DNA from: JAGNRR01 sp964389575
GTDB lineage: Bacteria; Bacteroidota; Bacteroidia; Chitinophagales; Chitinophagaceae
Length of the DNA: 37,629 nucleotides
NCBI GenBank assembly: GCA_964389575.1
Contig: CAYMFF010000022.1
Coordinates: 1 to 37,629 of the forward strand
Reading direction: 5' to 3'
This document shows positions 1 through 8,945 of the stretch, piece by piece. Made by a program: the position numbers and the translations under genes. The notes under the pieces are model-generated. The model made no database searches and was not told where the DNA came from. It saw only the letters and a list, made by a program, of their open reading frames with translations. Numbering within the stretch: the stretch's first letter is position 1; the number at the start of each line of letters is the position of its first letter.

Positions 1-578
1 TCTTCCGCTTCTTTTGGGAAGTCATAGCGCAAGTCGGCGTTTACTTTTACTCTTTGCGTTCCTTGGTATACATCGCACCAATTACCGTCCATGGCAATTT
101 GCGCACCAATTAGAGCATCTATCAATCTGAAGGTATAACTATACTGTGCTCTGCGGCTTTTAGTAAGCGCTATTTCGGATAATTGCTTAGCTTCTTTTAC
201 ATCAAAATAATTATCCATCGCTTTTAAATAGGCTAAACAAAGTAGCTCATCGGCATCAACCTTTTTATAAAAGGATTCATCTTGCATGCTAGTTCCCAAT
301 CGCATTTCGATAAAATTCAGATAAGTGTTGTAATTCTTTTGGCCGTCAAATTTCCAGCCAATTGCATTAATTACCGCCATTTTTATGTCTATCGGATATG
401 CTCGATCAGAAAGATATAGCATTATAGAATTGGTTACTTTTCCTTTTGCATCCAATGCCTCATTTACAATATCATATTCTTCGTATACCTGATAAAAATT
501 GGTGGAAGTCAATGGCGAATCAGCTAACAATGGCCAGCTTAAAACAGAGAGTAATAGAATCAAAAATCCTTTTTTCAT
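1..578 (-). CDS. Partial secreted protein of unknown function (N-terminal part)
   Basis: The reading frame opens at ATG 578 and runs without a stop off the left edge, so only about 192 N-terminal residues are visible. It starts with a basic MKKG followed by a hydrophobic stretch ending near WPLLADSP, which fits a signal peptide with cleavage after about residue 20. The rest is soluble and probably helical, with many Leu, Ala, Tyr and Asp residues and a few Cys (for example in NWCDVYQG). It could be a helical-repeat protein. I do not recognise a family. It lies 33 bases downstream of the ABC ATPase gene on the same strand, so cotranscription is possible. Confidence 0.75.
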   Translation of the reverse strand, partial: MKKGFLILLLSVLSWPLLADSPLTSTNFYQVYEEYDIVNEALDAKGKVTNSIMLYLSDRAYPIDIKMAVINAIGWKFDGQKNYNTYLNFIEMRLGTSMQDESFYKKVDADELLCLAYLKAMDNYFDVKEAKQLSEIALTKSRRAQYSYTFRLIDALIGAQIAMDGNWCDVYQGTQRVKVNADLRYDFPKEAE

Positions 579-611
579 ATTGATAGATTTAGAAAACTAA
601 GTTACTACAAC

Positions 612-2318
612 TTATTCAAATAATGAATTGGCGATAAGTTCTTGCGTGTAATTCTGTTGCGGATTATTATATATTTCACTAGCTTGATTATACTCCACAA
701 TTCGCCCTTTATTCATAACCGCTATTCGGTCACTAATATGTTTTACCACAGAAATATCATGCGAAATAAATAAATAGGTAAGATTAAACTCATCACGCAG
801 TTTTACTAAAAGGTTCAACACTTGTGCCTGAACACTTACATCTAATGCGCTGACACTTTCGTCACAGATAATTAATTTAGGCTCAACCGCCAATGCCCGT
901 GCAATGCATATCCGTTGGCGCTGACCACCAGAAAACTCATGTGGATATCGATTGTACTGAGCACCTTCCATCCCGACTTTCTCAAGCAGTTCAATGGCTC
1001 GTTGTTTGCGTTCACTAGATGAATGAATTTTATGAACATCCATTGGTTCTTTAATGGCTTGTCCAATACTGATTCGAGGATTCAAGCTAGAGTAGGGGTC
1101 TTGAAAAATAATTTGAACATCTTTTTTAAAGTCAATTTTCGAAGACTGGTCCATTGATGAAATCGATTGTCTATTATACAGGATTTCTCCTTTAGTAATA
1201 TCGGCCAATCCCACAATACTTTTACCCAGAGTTGTTTTACCACAACCACTTTCTCCAACGATTCCTAAGGTTTCACCTTTTTTAATTTTAAGACTTACAT
1301 CATTCAACGCTTCAAACCATGCGGTCGTTTTTCCAAAAAAGTTTTTGGACATGGGGTACCAGGTCGAAAGATTTCTTGTTTCTAAAATGGTTTCTGCTTG
1401 TTGTAGATTTTCTAAACGTGCTTTTTGATCATCTACTGTAATATTTACTTTCTCAAATTCACTTTCACTTTCGCCAGCGACCACAAAATCTTCCACCTGC
1501 GGCAGAAATTTTATATTTTCCTCAGCATTGGGCCTACAGTGAATTAATCCTTGCGTATATGATTCTTGTGGATGATTGAAAATATTTTTTGTATTACCTT
1601 GTTCTATTAATTTACCCTTTTGCATTACGAGCACTTCGTCAGCAAAATGATTTACAAGACCTAAGTCATGCGTGATAAATAATATGCCCATTTCATACTT
1701 GTCCTGCAGGTCTTTTAATAAATCTAAAATGGTACGTTGCACGCTTACATCTAATGCAGTAGTGGGCTCATCCGCAATTAAGATACTGGGCTTGCAACTA
1801 ATAGCCATTGCAATCATTACCCGTTGTTTTTGTCCGCCAGAAATTTCATGTGGGTATTTATTGAAAAGGGCTCTAGGATTAGGCAATCGAACTTCTTCAA
1901 AAAGCGATAGCGTTTCTTTTTTTGCTTCGGTTTGGGTCAGTTTATTGTGCAAAATGATTGCCTCAATCACTTGTTCGCCACATTTTTTTAATGGGTTCAA
2001 ACTAGTCATTGGTTCTTGAAAAATCATAGCAATTTTATTCCCTCTTATTTTCTCCAATTCATCTTTCGATAAGCCCAATAAATCTTGTTGCTCAAATAAC
2101 GCATGGCCACTAGCAATTTTGGCAGGAGGCATAGGCAGTAATCCCATAACACTCAAAGCACTTATCGATTTGCCACTACCACTTTCACCGACGATAGCTA
2201 AGGTTTGTTTCTTATATAAATTGAACGAAATATTCTCTGTGCCAATGGTGGTTCCATACTCAGTTTCGAAATGAATACTGAGGTCTTTTACTTGTAATAA
2301 TGGACTTGATTCTTGCAC
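612..2318 (-). CDS. Fused dual-ATPase subunit of a peptide/nickel-type ABC importer (DppD-DppF/YejF-like)
   Basis: This cytoplasmic protein of 568 residues has two complete ABC ATPase domains in one chain. Domain 1 has Walker A GESGSGKS (44-51), signature SGGQKQR and Walker B ending DEPTTALD. Domain 2 has Walker A GESGCGKT (about 352-359), signature SGGQRQR and DESVSALD. Both domains carry the oligopeptide-type C-terminal extension (YTQGLI / YTQELI). This is the architecture of YejF and GsiA, which power uptake of peptides or related solutes. No permease or binding-protein gene lies nearby, so the substrate is unknown. The start is GTG at 2318, only 4 bases after a perfect -7 box TACATTTG (2330 to 2323, minus strand), which suggests a leaderless mRNA. 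Confidence 0.9.
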   Translation of the reverse strand: MQESSPLLQVKDLSIHFETEYGTTIGTENISFNLYKKQTLAIVGESGSGKSISALSVMGLLPMPPAKIASGHALFEQQDLLGLSKDELEKIRGNKIAMIFQEPMTSLNPLKKCGEQVIEAIILHNKLTQTEAKKETLSLFEEVRLPNPRALFNKYPHEISGGQKQRVMIAMAISCKPSILIADEPTTALDVSVQRTILDLLKDLQDKYEMGILFITHDLGLVNHFADEVLVMQKGKLIEQGNTKNIFNHPQESYTQGLIHCRPNAEENIKFLPQVEDFVVAGESESEFEKVNITVDDQKARLENLQQAETILETRNLSTWYPMSKNFFGKTTAWFEALNDVSLKIKKGETLGIVGESGCGKTTLGKSIVGLADITKGEILYNRQSISSMDQSSKIDFKKDVQIIFQDPYSSLNPRISIGQAIKEPMDVHKIHSSSERKQRAIELLEKVGMEGAQYNRYPHEFSGGQRQRICIARALAVEPKLIICDESVSALDVSVQAQVLNLLVKLRDEFNLTYLFISHDISVVKHISDRIAVMNKGRIVEYNQASEIYNNPQQNYTQELIANSLFE

Positions 2319-2322
2319 TATT

Positions 2323-2350
2323 CAAATGTAAATAAATTAAGTTAGATTTG
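2323..2350. promoter_or_regulatory. Back-to-back -7 boxes for the ABC ATPase and the 2357 gene
   Basis: The minus-strand box TACATTTG (2330 to 2323) and the plus-strand box TAGATTTG (2343-2350) both match the Bacteroidota -7 consensus TAnnTTTG. They point in opposite directions. The boxes end 4 bases before GTG 2318 and 6 bases before ATG 2357. I see no good -33 TTTG for either. Confidence 0.6.
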
Positions 2351-2356
2351 CGCGCT

Positions 2357-2851
2357 ATGAATGCGTTAGACCATGCATTAGTGAAAAGACTAAAATCGTT
2401 TGTCGGACTAAAGTTAGATGGAATTATCACCTCTAATTTCATGAATGAAGATCCGTACATCTGTTTTATAGAACCAGGCGGAGAGCTTAGATCGTTTATA
2501 TTAGAATTCGAACATTCGGAATGTTCGCTTCAATGCTCCTTGCATGAGGATGAAGTTGGATCTAATTACTATAAAATTCAAACAGAAGATAAATTCGAGA
2601 TAGGAGGAAACGTGCTACTTCGAATAAAGGTCAAAAAGAAAATAGAAAAAATTGGCATCTATCTAAATGGAATAGAAAAAAAAGATTTCAATAACATTGG
2701 TGCATTCATTTTTAGTTTTTCTGATCGCACAAAAATGCTCTTTAAATTTGGAACCTTTCTGCCACAACTCAGCATTACTACTAATTCAAACGAAATTGAA
2801 ATAGAACAGCGAGTTTTGGCTCGTGAAAAATTTGTATTGAAGTCAATTTAG
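2357..2851 (+). CDS. Hypothetical cytoplasmic protein
   Basis: A protein of 164 residues with no signal peptide or membrane segment. It has a charged, lysine-rich middle (KVKKKIEKIG) and alternating hydrophobic stretches that suggest mostly beta structure. I chose ATG 2357 rather than the upstream in-frame TTG 2348, because that TTG lies inside the -7 box TAGATTTG. The gene converges on the AMP nucleosidase gene, and the two stop codons overlap by 3-4 bases (2848-2851). I do not recognise a family and give no function. Confidence 0.65.
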   Translation: MNALDHALVKRLKSFVGLKLDGIITSNFMNEDPYICFIEPGGELRSFILEFEHSECSLQCSLHEDEVGSNYYKIQTEDKFEIGGNVLLRIKVKKKIEKIGIYLNGIEKKDFNNIGAFIFSFSDRTKMLFKFGTFLPQLSITTNSNEIEIEQRVLAREKFVLKSI

Positions 2852-3618
2852 TACCTCAAATGCTTAACCGTGAGCCCATTATTAATAAGTTGCTTTAAGG
2901 AGCTGCTTCCAATTTTCAAATGCTGTTGAACAAAAGTAGAAGTAACCGTCTTGTCGCTTTTACTAGTTTTTACTCCTTCAGGTGTCATTGGCTCATCGCT
3001 CACTAATAAAAGAGCGCCTATTGATATACGGTTATGAAACGCAGTAATGAATAAAGTAGCCGTTTCCATATCAATAGCATCCACACGAATATCGCGCAGA
3101 TATTGTTTGAACTCTTCGTCATGCTCCCAAACTCTTCTATTGGTGGTGTACACTGTGCTACTCCAATAGTCTAAACCCAAATCTCTGATAGTTGTAGAAA
3201 TCGCTTTTTGTAGTGCGAATGCGGGTAGGGCAGGAACTTCTGGCGGAAAATAATCATTACTGCTTCCTTCGCCACGTATAGCGGCAATCGGAAGAATCAA
3301 ATCGCCCACTTTATTTTTACTCTTTAGACCACCACATTTGCCAAGAAACAATGCGGCTTCTGGTTCGATAGCGCTCAATAAATCTATTACTAATGCCGCC
3401 ATGGGTGAACCCATTCCAAAATTAATAATGGTAATTCCTTCAGCAGTTGCTGATGACATTGGCTTATCCAATCCATCTACCGGAACATTGTGATTGGCCG
3501 CAAACATGTTTACATAGTTCTGAAAATTAGTGAGTAAAATATACTTTCCAAATTTTTCCAAAGACTGTCCGGTGTAACGCGGAAGCCAATTGTCTACTAT
3601 GTCTTTTTTAGTTTTCAT
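2848..3618 (-). CDS. amn: AMP nucleosidase
   Basis: This enzyme hydrolyses AMP to adenine and ribose 5-phosphate in the cytoplasm. The 256-residue protein belongs to the phosphorylase/nucleosidase superfamily. The glycine-rich NFGMGSP segment and LGKCGGLK are phosphate and base-site elements. DAIDMETATLF carries the conserved acidic Met-Glu-Thr active-site region. The length matches the short form usual in Bacteroidota, not the long E. coli Amn. It starts at ATG 3618, 19 bases past the ndk terminator, with a near-match -7 box TATCTTTA (3633 to 3626). A nucleoside diphosphate kinase lies next to it, which fits purine nucleotide balance. Confidence 0.88.
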   Translation of the reverse strand: MKTKKDIVDNWLPRYTGQSLEKFGKYILLTNFQNYVNMFAANHNVPVDGLDKPMSSATAEGITIINFGMGSPMAALVIDLLSAIEPEAALFLGKCGGLKSKNKVGDLILPIAAIRGEGSSNDYFPPEVPALPAFALQKAISTTIRDLGLDYWSSTVYTTNRRVWEHDEEFKQYLRDIRVDAIDMETATLFITAFHNRISIGALLLVSDEPMTPEGVKTSKSDKTVTSTFVQQHLKIGSSSLKQLINNGLTVKHLRY

Positions 3619-3636
3619 TGAAGGATAAAGATAAAA

Positions 3637-3665
3637 AAACCTTTGCCGAAAATCAGCAAAGGTTT
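3637..3665 (-). terminator. Rho-independent terminator after ndk
   Basis: Perfect 10-bp stem AAACCTTTGC / GCAAAGGTTT with a 9-base loop. On the minus strand it is followed by a T-run (TTTTATC). It sits directly downstream of ndk and upstream of the AMP nucleosidase gene. Confidence 0.8.
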
Positions 3666-3687
3666 CATAAAGTAATTTTTAGTTTAT

Positions 3688-4104
3688 TTAGAAAGTTTCC
3701 AAGCTACTAAAAAAGAAGTCACCTTCGATTTTAGCATTCTCATCACTGTCGCTTCCATGAACTGCATTTTCACCTAAGCTACGCGCATACATTTTACGAA
3801 TAGTTCCTTCTTCCGCCTCTGCAGGATTGGTTGCACCAATTAATTTACGAAAATCAGCTACTGCATTATCTTTTTCTAAGATAGCTGCAATGATGTGACC
3901 ACTACTCATAAAATCAGTAAGTTCACCATAAAAAGGACGCTCTTTATGTACCTCATAAAACTGACCTGCTTTCTCTTTAGAAAGTTTTGTCATTTTCATA
4001 GCTTTAATTGTAAATCCAGCTTCGTTGATTTTTGCTAAGATGTTTCCAATGTGTCCGTCTTGAACAGCATCAGGCTTAATCATTGTAAAAGTTCTGTTAG
4101 ACAT
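3688..4104 (-). CDS. ndk: Nucleoside diphosphate kinase
   Basis: Transfers the gamma-phosphate of ATP to nucleoside diphosphates by way of a phosphohistidine. The 138-residue protein is full length for the family. It opens with RTFTMIKPDAV and contains the catalytic histidine in ENAVHGSDS near residue 115. It also has RPFYGELTDFM and the ARSLGENAVHGSD signature region. A -7 box TACTTTTG (4133 to 4126) lies about 21 bases upstream of ATG 4104. A strong terminator follows the gene, so it appears to be monocistronic. Confidence 0.97.
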   Translation of the reverse strand: MSNRTFTMIKPDAVQDGHIGNILAKINEAGFTIKAMKMTKLSKEKAGQFYEVHKERPFYGELTDFMSSGHIIAAILEKDNAVADFRKLIGATNPAEAEEGTIRKMYARSLGENAVHGSDSDENAKIEGDFFFSSLETF

Positions 4105-4117
4105 TGTTGTTTAATTA

Positions 4118-4133
4118 TTTGCGCGCAAAAGTA
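4118..4133 (-). promoter_or_regulatory. ndk promoter box with embedded palindrome
   Basis: The minus strand reads TACTTTTG followed by CGCGCAAA. The -7 box (4133 to 4126) overlaps a perfect 12-bp palindrome TTTGCGCGCAAA (4118-4129). The palindrome sits where the transcription start is expected. No convincing -33 TTG is seen. Confidence 0.5.
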
Positions 4134-4220
4134 GGGGAAAGTTCTTTTCTAATAGAGGTAAGTTTAAAGTTTAATTGTTAAGGAGTTAAACCCGTTTTGT
4201 ACTTAATTTGTAAATTGACC

Positions 4221-4994
4221 ATGCTAGTATTCGTTTCTCTTCTTGCAGTTTTTCTGATTTTTTTTCTTTGGTTATCAGTTTTCAATAAAAGAAAATGGAA
4301 AACGCCAACACAAGATTTGACGCACGAGCAAATTGAAATATTAGAATCTAACGTTCCTTTTTATGTGCGATTAAAAGATAATCAGAAAAAGCATTTTGAA
4401 TATGAGATTCAAGAATTTTTGCTCAACTATAAAATTACACCTGTCAGTACTACGGTTAGCATGTTGGACAAGGTATTGATTGCCGCAAGTGGAGTGATAC
4501 CAATTTTTTCTTTTCCCGATTGGAAATATCTAAATCTTAAAGAAATACTGGTTTATCCAGATACTTTTGATATTAACTTTAATGTAGAAGGCAAAAAACG
4601 AAATATTTTAGGAATGGTTGGCACAGGCGCTTACAGTTATAAGATGTTTCTTTCTAAGCGTGCCATTATCAATGGCTTTGCCAGTGATAAAGACGGACAC
4701 AATACAGCTATTCATGAATTTATTCACTTAATCGACGGTTTGGATGGCGATATTGACGGACTACCTCAAGTATTACTTCAACAACCTTATGTTATGCCAT
4801 GGCTAGACCTTATTCAAACAGAAATTGATAAAATAAGAGAACAACGCTCTGAGTTGCGACCATACGGTTCTACCAATGCTTCGGAGTTTTTGGCAGTAGC
4901 TAGCGAGTTTTTCTTCGAAAGACCCGATTTACTCGAAAAAGAGCATCCTGTCTTATTCGAATATCTGAATAAGATGTTTACTGTAAATCAGTAA
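4221..4994 (+). CDS. MtfA-like zinc metallopeptidase (M90 family)
   Basis: This protein of about 258 residues has one N-terminal membrane segment (residues 1-21, very rich in Leu, Val and Phe). It is followed by a domain of the MtfA/DUF980 type. The zinc motif HEFIH sits at residues 165-169, and a likely third ligand glutamate is in ASEFFFERP near residue 229. In E. coli, MtfA is a peptidase that binds the glucose-PTS regulator Mlc. Bacteroidota lack that circuit, so the substrate here is unknown. The membrane anchor may place the catalytic domain at the inner membrane. I prefer ATG 4221 to the in-frame TTG 4197. Confidence 0.82.
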   Translation: MLVFVSLLAVFLIFFLWLSVFNKRKWKTPTQDLTHEQIEILESNVPFYVRLKDNQKKHFEYEIQEFLLNYKITPVSTTVSMLDKVLIAASGVIPIFSFPDWKYLNLKEILVYPDTFDINFNVEGKKRNILGMVGTGAYSYKMFLSKRAIINGFASDKDGHNTAIHEFIHLIDGLDGDIDGLPQVLLQQPYVMPWLDLIQTEIDKIREQRSELRPYGSTNASEFLAVASEFFFERPDLLEKEHPVLFEYLNKMFTVNQ

Positions 4995-5056
4995 GGTTTT
5001 ATTAACAATATACGTCAAATTCGTTATATTTATACCATTAAAAATTAAAAATTATT

Positions 5057-7135
5057 ATGAAAAAAATCTTACTCGCAATTACTTGTGTATGTTTTGTGTT
5101 TTTTGCTCAGGCTCAGTACTGGCAAATCCCGAACATTAATGCTGGAACAAATCCTGGTGATTTAAACAATGACACCGAGCAACCTTTTGGAGCTACGACA
5201 ACGTGGACTAGTTTATTGGCATCAACTGCTACTCCAACTTGGTCAGCTGCAACAACAATACCTTTTGCATTCCAATTTAACGGATCGGCTGTTACGCAAT
5301 TTATGGCATCGTCTACTGGTATCGTAACTTTTGATATTGGAACAACCTTAACAGCACCGACTTCTACAAATACAGCTTTGCCGTCAGCATCTATTCCTGA
5401 TAATTCTGTTTGTATCTGGGGAATTCAAGCTTCAGGAGCTAATGATGGCGTTTATACAAAAACGTTTGGAACAGCTCCAAATCGACAGTTTTGGATTCAA
5501 TACAACTCGGTTAGTATATCTAGCAACGCTAATGCATGGTGCTACTGGTCAGTGGTATTAGAAGAAACTTCGAATAACGTATATATTGTTGATCACCGTT
5601 CTTCTTCTAATAATGGCCCTGTAACATTGGCGTTAACTGCAGGTGTACAATTAAACAGCACAACGGCTTACAGTGTTGCTGGTTCGCCAACATTAAACAC
5701 AATGGCAAGTACAGTAGCAGCTGATGACCCTTCTGATAATACCTATTACACTTTTATCCCGGGAATGCAACCTAGTGATGATATCGTTGGTGTAAGTGCA
5801 ACCGCTACCGATTATTTCTCTGCTGGAGCTAACGTTCCAATAGAGTTAGAAGTAAGAAACCATGGTACCAATCCGATAACGTCTTACGTAATAAAGTATC
5901 AAGAAGGAACCAATACTCCAGTATCTCAAACTGTTACAGGAGTGAATATCCCAAGTTTAGGTTATGACAATCAAACCTTCACTACGCAATTTAATGTTTC
6001 GTCTGCTGGTACTTATGATTTTAAAGTTTGGGCAGAATTACCAAGCGATGCTAATAATTCTAATGATACAGTAGGTACTATTTTATATGGCGCTGCTTTT
6101 ATTCCAAAAAGAGTAGTGACTATGGAAGAACCAACAGGAACTTGGTGTGGCTGGTGTACTCGCGGAATTGTATATATGGATTCAATTCATGTTGCGCAAC
6201 CCAATGATGTTGCTGTGATTGCTGTTCATAACAATGACCCTATGGATATTGGCAATTATGACACATATCTTGGTAGTTTCTTTAGTGGTTATCCTTCGTT
6301 AGTGGTTGATAGAAAAATAGAACTAGATCCTTCAGATGCCTTTACGGCCTATAGCGATTATATCGGTGATTTCGGATTTGCAGATATAACGCAGTCCCAC
6401 GATCAGTCTAATGCTCCAACTAGTTTTACCGTTAATATTGAAGTAAAACCAGCTATCGACTTATCGGGTGATTATCGATTAGCAATGGTTGTAACAGAAG
6501 ATGATGTAACTGGAACAGGTTCTGGATGGGATCAAGCGAACTACTATAGTTCACAATCAAACAATATTCCACTTTCTGGAGCAGGTTATAACTTTCAGAC
6601 GTTGCCAGATCCAGTGCCAGCAAGTCAAATTAATTATGATTTCGTAGCGCGTGAAGTAGTGGGCACCCCACAAGGTCAGGCTGGTTCTTTACCCTCGACA
6701 ATGACAGCTAATCAAACGTATAATCACTCATTCACTTACAATAAACTTGCATCTTATCAAGGTGCTAAAATGAATTTCTTAGTTTTATTATTGAATGGAA
6801 CTACGGGTGAAATTATGAATACTAGTAAAGGAAGCTTGTATCCTTTAGGAACAGCTGATTTAGTTAAATCAAACCAACTTAATATCACAGCATATCCAAA
6901 TCCTGTTCAAGATAAAATGTCGTTGGACCTTGATGTAAATATTGATTTGCATAATGCTAGTTATTCTATCATGGACATCAGTGGTCGTATGTTGAAAAAT
7001 GTAAAAATGGGCAATATTGCTAAAAACATGACGCATACCTATCAAGTAGATGCGAGTACATTAAGTGCTGGTAGTTACCTTATTTCTATTAATAGTAATG
7101 AAGGCTCTTATAGCGCTCAGTTTACTAAGAAATAA
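5057..7135 (+). CDS. T9SS-exported protein with Omp28-like thioredoxin-fold domain
   Basis: A secreted protein of 692 residues. The signal peptide covers residues 1-19 and ends FFAQAQY. The N-terminal third is a beta-rich domain, and a CARDB-like beta-sandwich follows (about 235-345). An Omp28-like domain then begins at KRVVTMEEPTGTWCGWC. Its CGWC motif at residues 364-367 is a thioredoxin-type CxxC, with YPSLVVDRK further on as the equivalent of the cis-Pro region. The C-terminus (about 615-692), beginning ITAYPNPVQD and ending in SAGSYLISI, is a type A T9SS sorting domain. The protein is probably a surface or secreted redox or binding protein. A strong terminator lies 16 bases downstream. 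Confidence 0.85.
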   Translation: MKKILLAITCVCFVFFAQAQYWQIPNINAGTNPGDLNNDTEQPFGATTTWTSLLASTATPTWSAATTIPFAFQFNGSAVTQFMASSTGIVTFDIGTTLTAPTSTNTALPSASIPDNSVCIWGIQASGANDGVYTKTFGTAPNRQFWIQYNSVSISSNANAWCYWSVVLEETSNNVYIVDHRSSSNNGPVTLALTAGVQLNSTTAYSVAGSPTLNTMASTVAADDPSDNTYYTFIPGMQPSDDIVGVSATATDYFSAGANVPIELEVRNHGTNPITSYVIKYQEGTNTPVSQTVTGVNIPSLGYDNQTFTTQFNVSSAGTYDFKVWAELPSDANNSNDTVGTILYGAAFIPKRVVTMEEPTGTWCGWCTRGIVYMDSIHVAQPNDVAVIAVHNNDPMDIGNYDTYLGSFFSGYPSLVVDRKIELDPSDAFTAYSDYIGDFGFADITQSHDQSNAPTSFTVNIEVKPAIDLSGDYRLAMVVTEDDVTGTGSGWDQANYYSSQSNNIPLSGAGYNFQTLPDPVPASQINYDFVAREVVGTPQGQAGSLPSTMTANQTYNHSFTYNKLASYQGAKMNFLVLLLNGTTGEIMNTSKGSLYPLGTADLVKSNQLNITAYPNPVQDKMSLDLDVNIDLHNASYSIMDISGRMLKNVKMGNIAKNMTHTYQVDASTLSAGSYLISINSNEGSYSAQFTKK

Positions 7136-7151
7136 TAATAAACTTAATACT

Positions 7152-7184
7152 AAAAAAAGCCGTCTTTAACAGACGGCTTTTTTT
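7152..7184. terminator. Bidirectional terminator between convergent genes
   Basis: A perfect 14-bp inverted repeat, AAAAAAAGCCGTCT / AGACGGCTTTTTTT, with loop TTAAC. It gives a GC-rich stem flanked by A-run and T-run on both strands. It lies between the stop of the Omp28-like gene and the convergent T9SS gene and can serve both. Confidence 0.9.
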
Positions 7185-7231
7185 CATTCTATAATTTATG
7201 AATCCTTAGCTCTCAATTATAGTTTGGAATA

Positions 7232-8749
7232 TTAATTAATCACAAATTGAAGTATTCCGATAGAAGAAAAGTCTTGACTATTATACTTCAAAACATAATT
7301 ACCTTTTGGCAAATTACTAAGGTTAACTTCTAGGTTATTTTGACCCGATACAACATCTCTAATTTCAGTCATTAATTTACGTCCCGCAACATCTATTATT
7401 TCAACATTCAAACTAAAATTATCCTCTTGATTCATGTATAGTAAGTTAATGAATCCGTTTGTTGGATTAGGAAACAAGCTCGCTTCCTCAATTACCTTAT
7501 TACAAGAAATATTGATTCTTTCAATTTCAGAGAAACCTACATTCTTATCACAATCAACCATTTTTAATTGATACAAATAACTTTCATTTTCTTGCTGCGA
7601 AACAGGGTCTAAATAAGTATAGTTTTTAGCCCCAGCTTCTTTGGACTTTGCACTAACTATTTCTACTAATTTATAAGAATTAGAACCATTTACTTTTCTC
7701 ATAATCTCATAATGCGATAAGTTATTTTCTGAAAGACTTTTCCAATTAATTATGGGCTGACAATTAATTTCTGTGACTTCAAAGTTGATCAAATCAGCAG
7801 GAAGTGGAGTAGAATTGGATATTCCAAAATTAGCATATTCTACAGGACAGGTTGAAGCTTGTACAGCTGTCAACTCACCATTGGGTTGTCCATCAGAAAA
7901 CAAACTATCACAACAATCTTCATCAGAAAAATTCCAACTTGCTGGTAATTGTATTGGCGGAGGTGCTTGCCCCTTTATACCTTCATTAGTACTCAGTTGC
8001 ACAACATATGAAGTATTAACGGCTAATGAATCTACCGTGTAATTTCCTGAAGAAGGCACCGACGTTGAATTACTAATTAATCCGGAGGCCGCATTAACTA
8101 CATTCACATACATTGTTGTATTACCCGGAGAACCAATGGGAGATCCATCGGGATAATTTCCTGGACTTTGATCTTCGGATAAAGTACCGCTAATGCTAGT
8201 ATACCCAATATAATTTTGAGAACTTGTAGATTCTGGATCATCACTTTTTACATTAAATGAATCCATATAGGGCGGGACAACTAAATCAACATTTACACCT
8301 ACAGTAGTTGGAACAGCCAAATCAGATGGGATAATTAGTTTAACACCAATGATTCCAGTGGCATCAGGATGTACATTGAAAATATCATATCCTGTACCAT
8401 GTAACGTATCCACTTGTACACCAACCAAACAGGAGTCACCCTCCATGGACCAATTAAAAAACCTAGAGTAGCTACCATAAACAGATTGCGACGGAATGCC
8501 TGTTTCTAAGACAAGCCCGTACGTGCAAATTCTTATCTCCATAGGATTATTCGCCCAATCTAAGGCATCATCTTGTGTCGTTAAACCAATTGTAAATACA
8601 GCATCAATTAATCCACAATTTTGAATCCCAATAGCGTTTGGCTCAGGTGAAAAATGAATGTTTTGAGTATATGGATTGTAAGGAGTAGATTGTGCGAAGC
8701 TACCCGTTGCAATAAAGCAAGCTAGTAGGCTTAGTAGTGTTTTTTTCAT
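7232..8749 (-). CDS. T9SS-exported secreted protein
   Basis: A protein of 505 residues with signal peptide MKKTLLSLLACFIATGSFAQ. The N-terminal region (about 30-190) is beta-rich and could be a cohesin-like or adhesin fold. A middle section resembles a carboxypeptidase-like or fibronectin-type beta domain (TVDSLAVNTSYVVQL). After it comes a linker starting LPADLINFEVTEINCQPIINW, typical of the region before T9SS sorting domains. The last ~80 residues, from LFPNPTNGFINLLY to LPKGNYVLKY, form a type A sorting domain. Several Cys residues (including DEDCCDSLF) may form disulfides. No catalytic motif is visible, so adhesion or matrix binding is only an inference. Confidence 0.82.
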   Translation of the reverse strand: MKKTLLSLLACFIATGSFAQSTPYNPYTQNIHFSPEPNAIGIQNCGLIDAVFTIGLTTQDDALDWANNPMEIRICTYGLVLETGIPSQSVYGSYSRFFNWSMEGDSCLVGVQVDTLHGTGYDIFNVHPDATGIIGVKLIIPSDLAVPTTVGVNVDLVVPPYMDSFNVKSDDPESTSSQNYIGYTSISGTLSEDQSPGNYPDGSPIGSPGNTTMYVNVVNAASGLISNSTSVPSSGNYTVDSLAVNTSYVVQLSTNEGIKGQAPPPIQLPASWNFSDEDCCDSLFSDGQPNGELTAVQASTCPVEYANFGISNSTPLPADLINFEVTEINCQPIINWKSLSENNLSHYEIMRKVNGSNSYKLVEIVSAKSKEAGAKNYTYLDPVSQQENESYLYQLKMVDCDKNVGFSEIERINISCNKVIEEASLFPNPTNGFINLLYMNQEDNFSLNVEIIDVAGRKLMTEIRDVVSGQNNLEVNLSNLPKGNYVLKYNSQDFSSIGILQFVIN

Positions 8750-8832
8750 GTTGTAAGGTAATGCAAATAATATGCCAACATATATAAAAAAATTACAAGT
8801 AATTGATTTTCAACAACTTGTGATTCAAAAAT

Positions 8833-8875
8833 TTTAATTACTAAGTATGAACCCAACACTTTAATTAATAAGTAT
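8833..8875. repeat. Two-copy 16-bp direct repeat in an AT-rich intergenic region
   Basis: TTTAATTACTAAGTAT (8833-8848) recurs as TTTAATTAATAAGTAT (8860-8875), 15 of 16 identical and 27 bases apart start to start. It lies between the promoter side of the 7232-8749 gene and the terminator of tRNA-Arg. It could be an operator or a chance AT-rich duplication. Confidence 0.4.
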
Positions 8876-8914
8876 TTAGGAGAAGAATGATAAAAAGCTC
8901 GTTATGTAAAAAAA

Positions 8915-8941
8915 AGCACCTCGCCAAATAGACGAGGTGCT
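8915..8941 (-). terminator. Terminator of tRNA-Arg
   Basis: Stem AGCACCTCG / CGAGGTGCT (8915-8923 and 8933-8941) with a 9-base loop. On the minus strand it is followed by a run of T. It begins only 5 bases beyond the 3' end of the tRNA gene. Confidence 0.85.
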
Positions 8942-8945
8942 GAAG

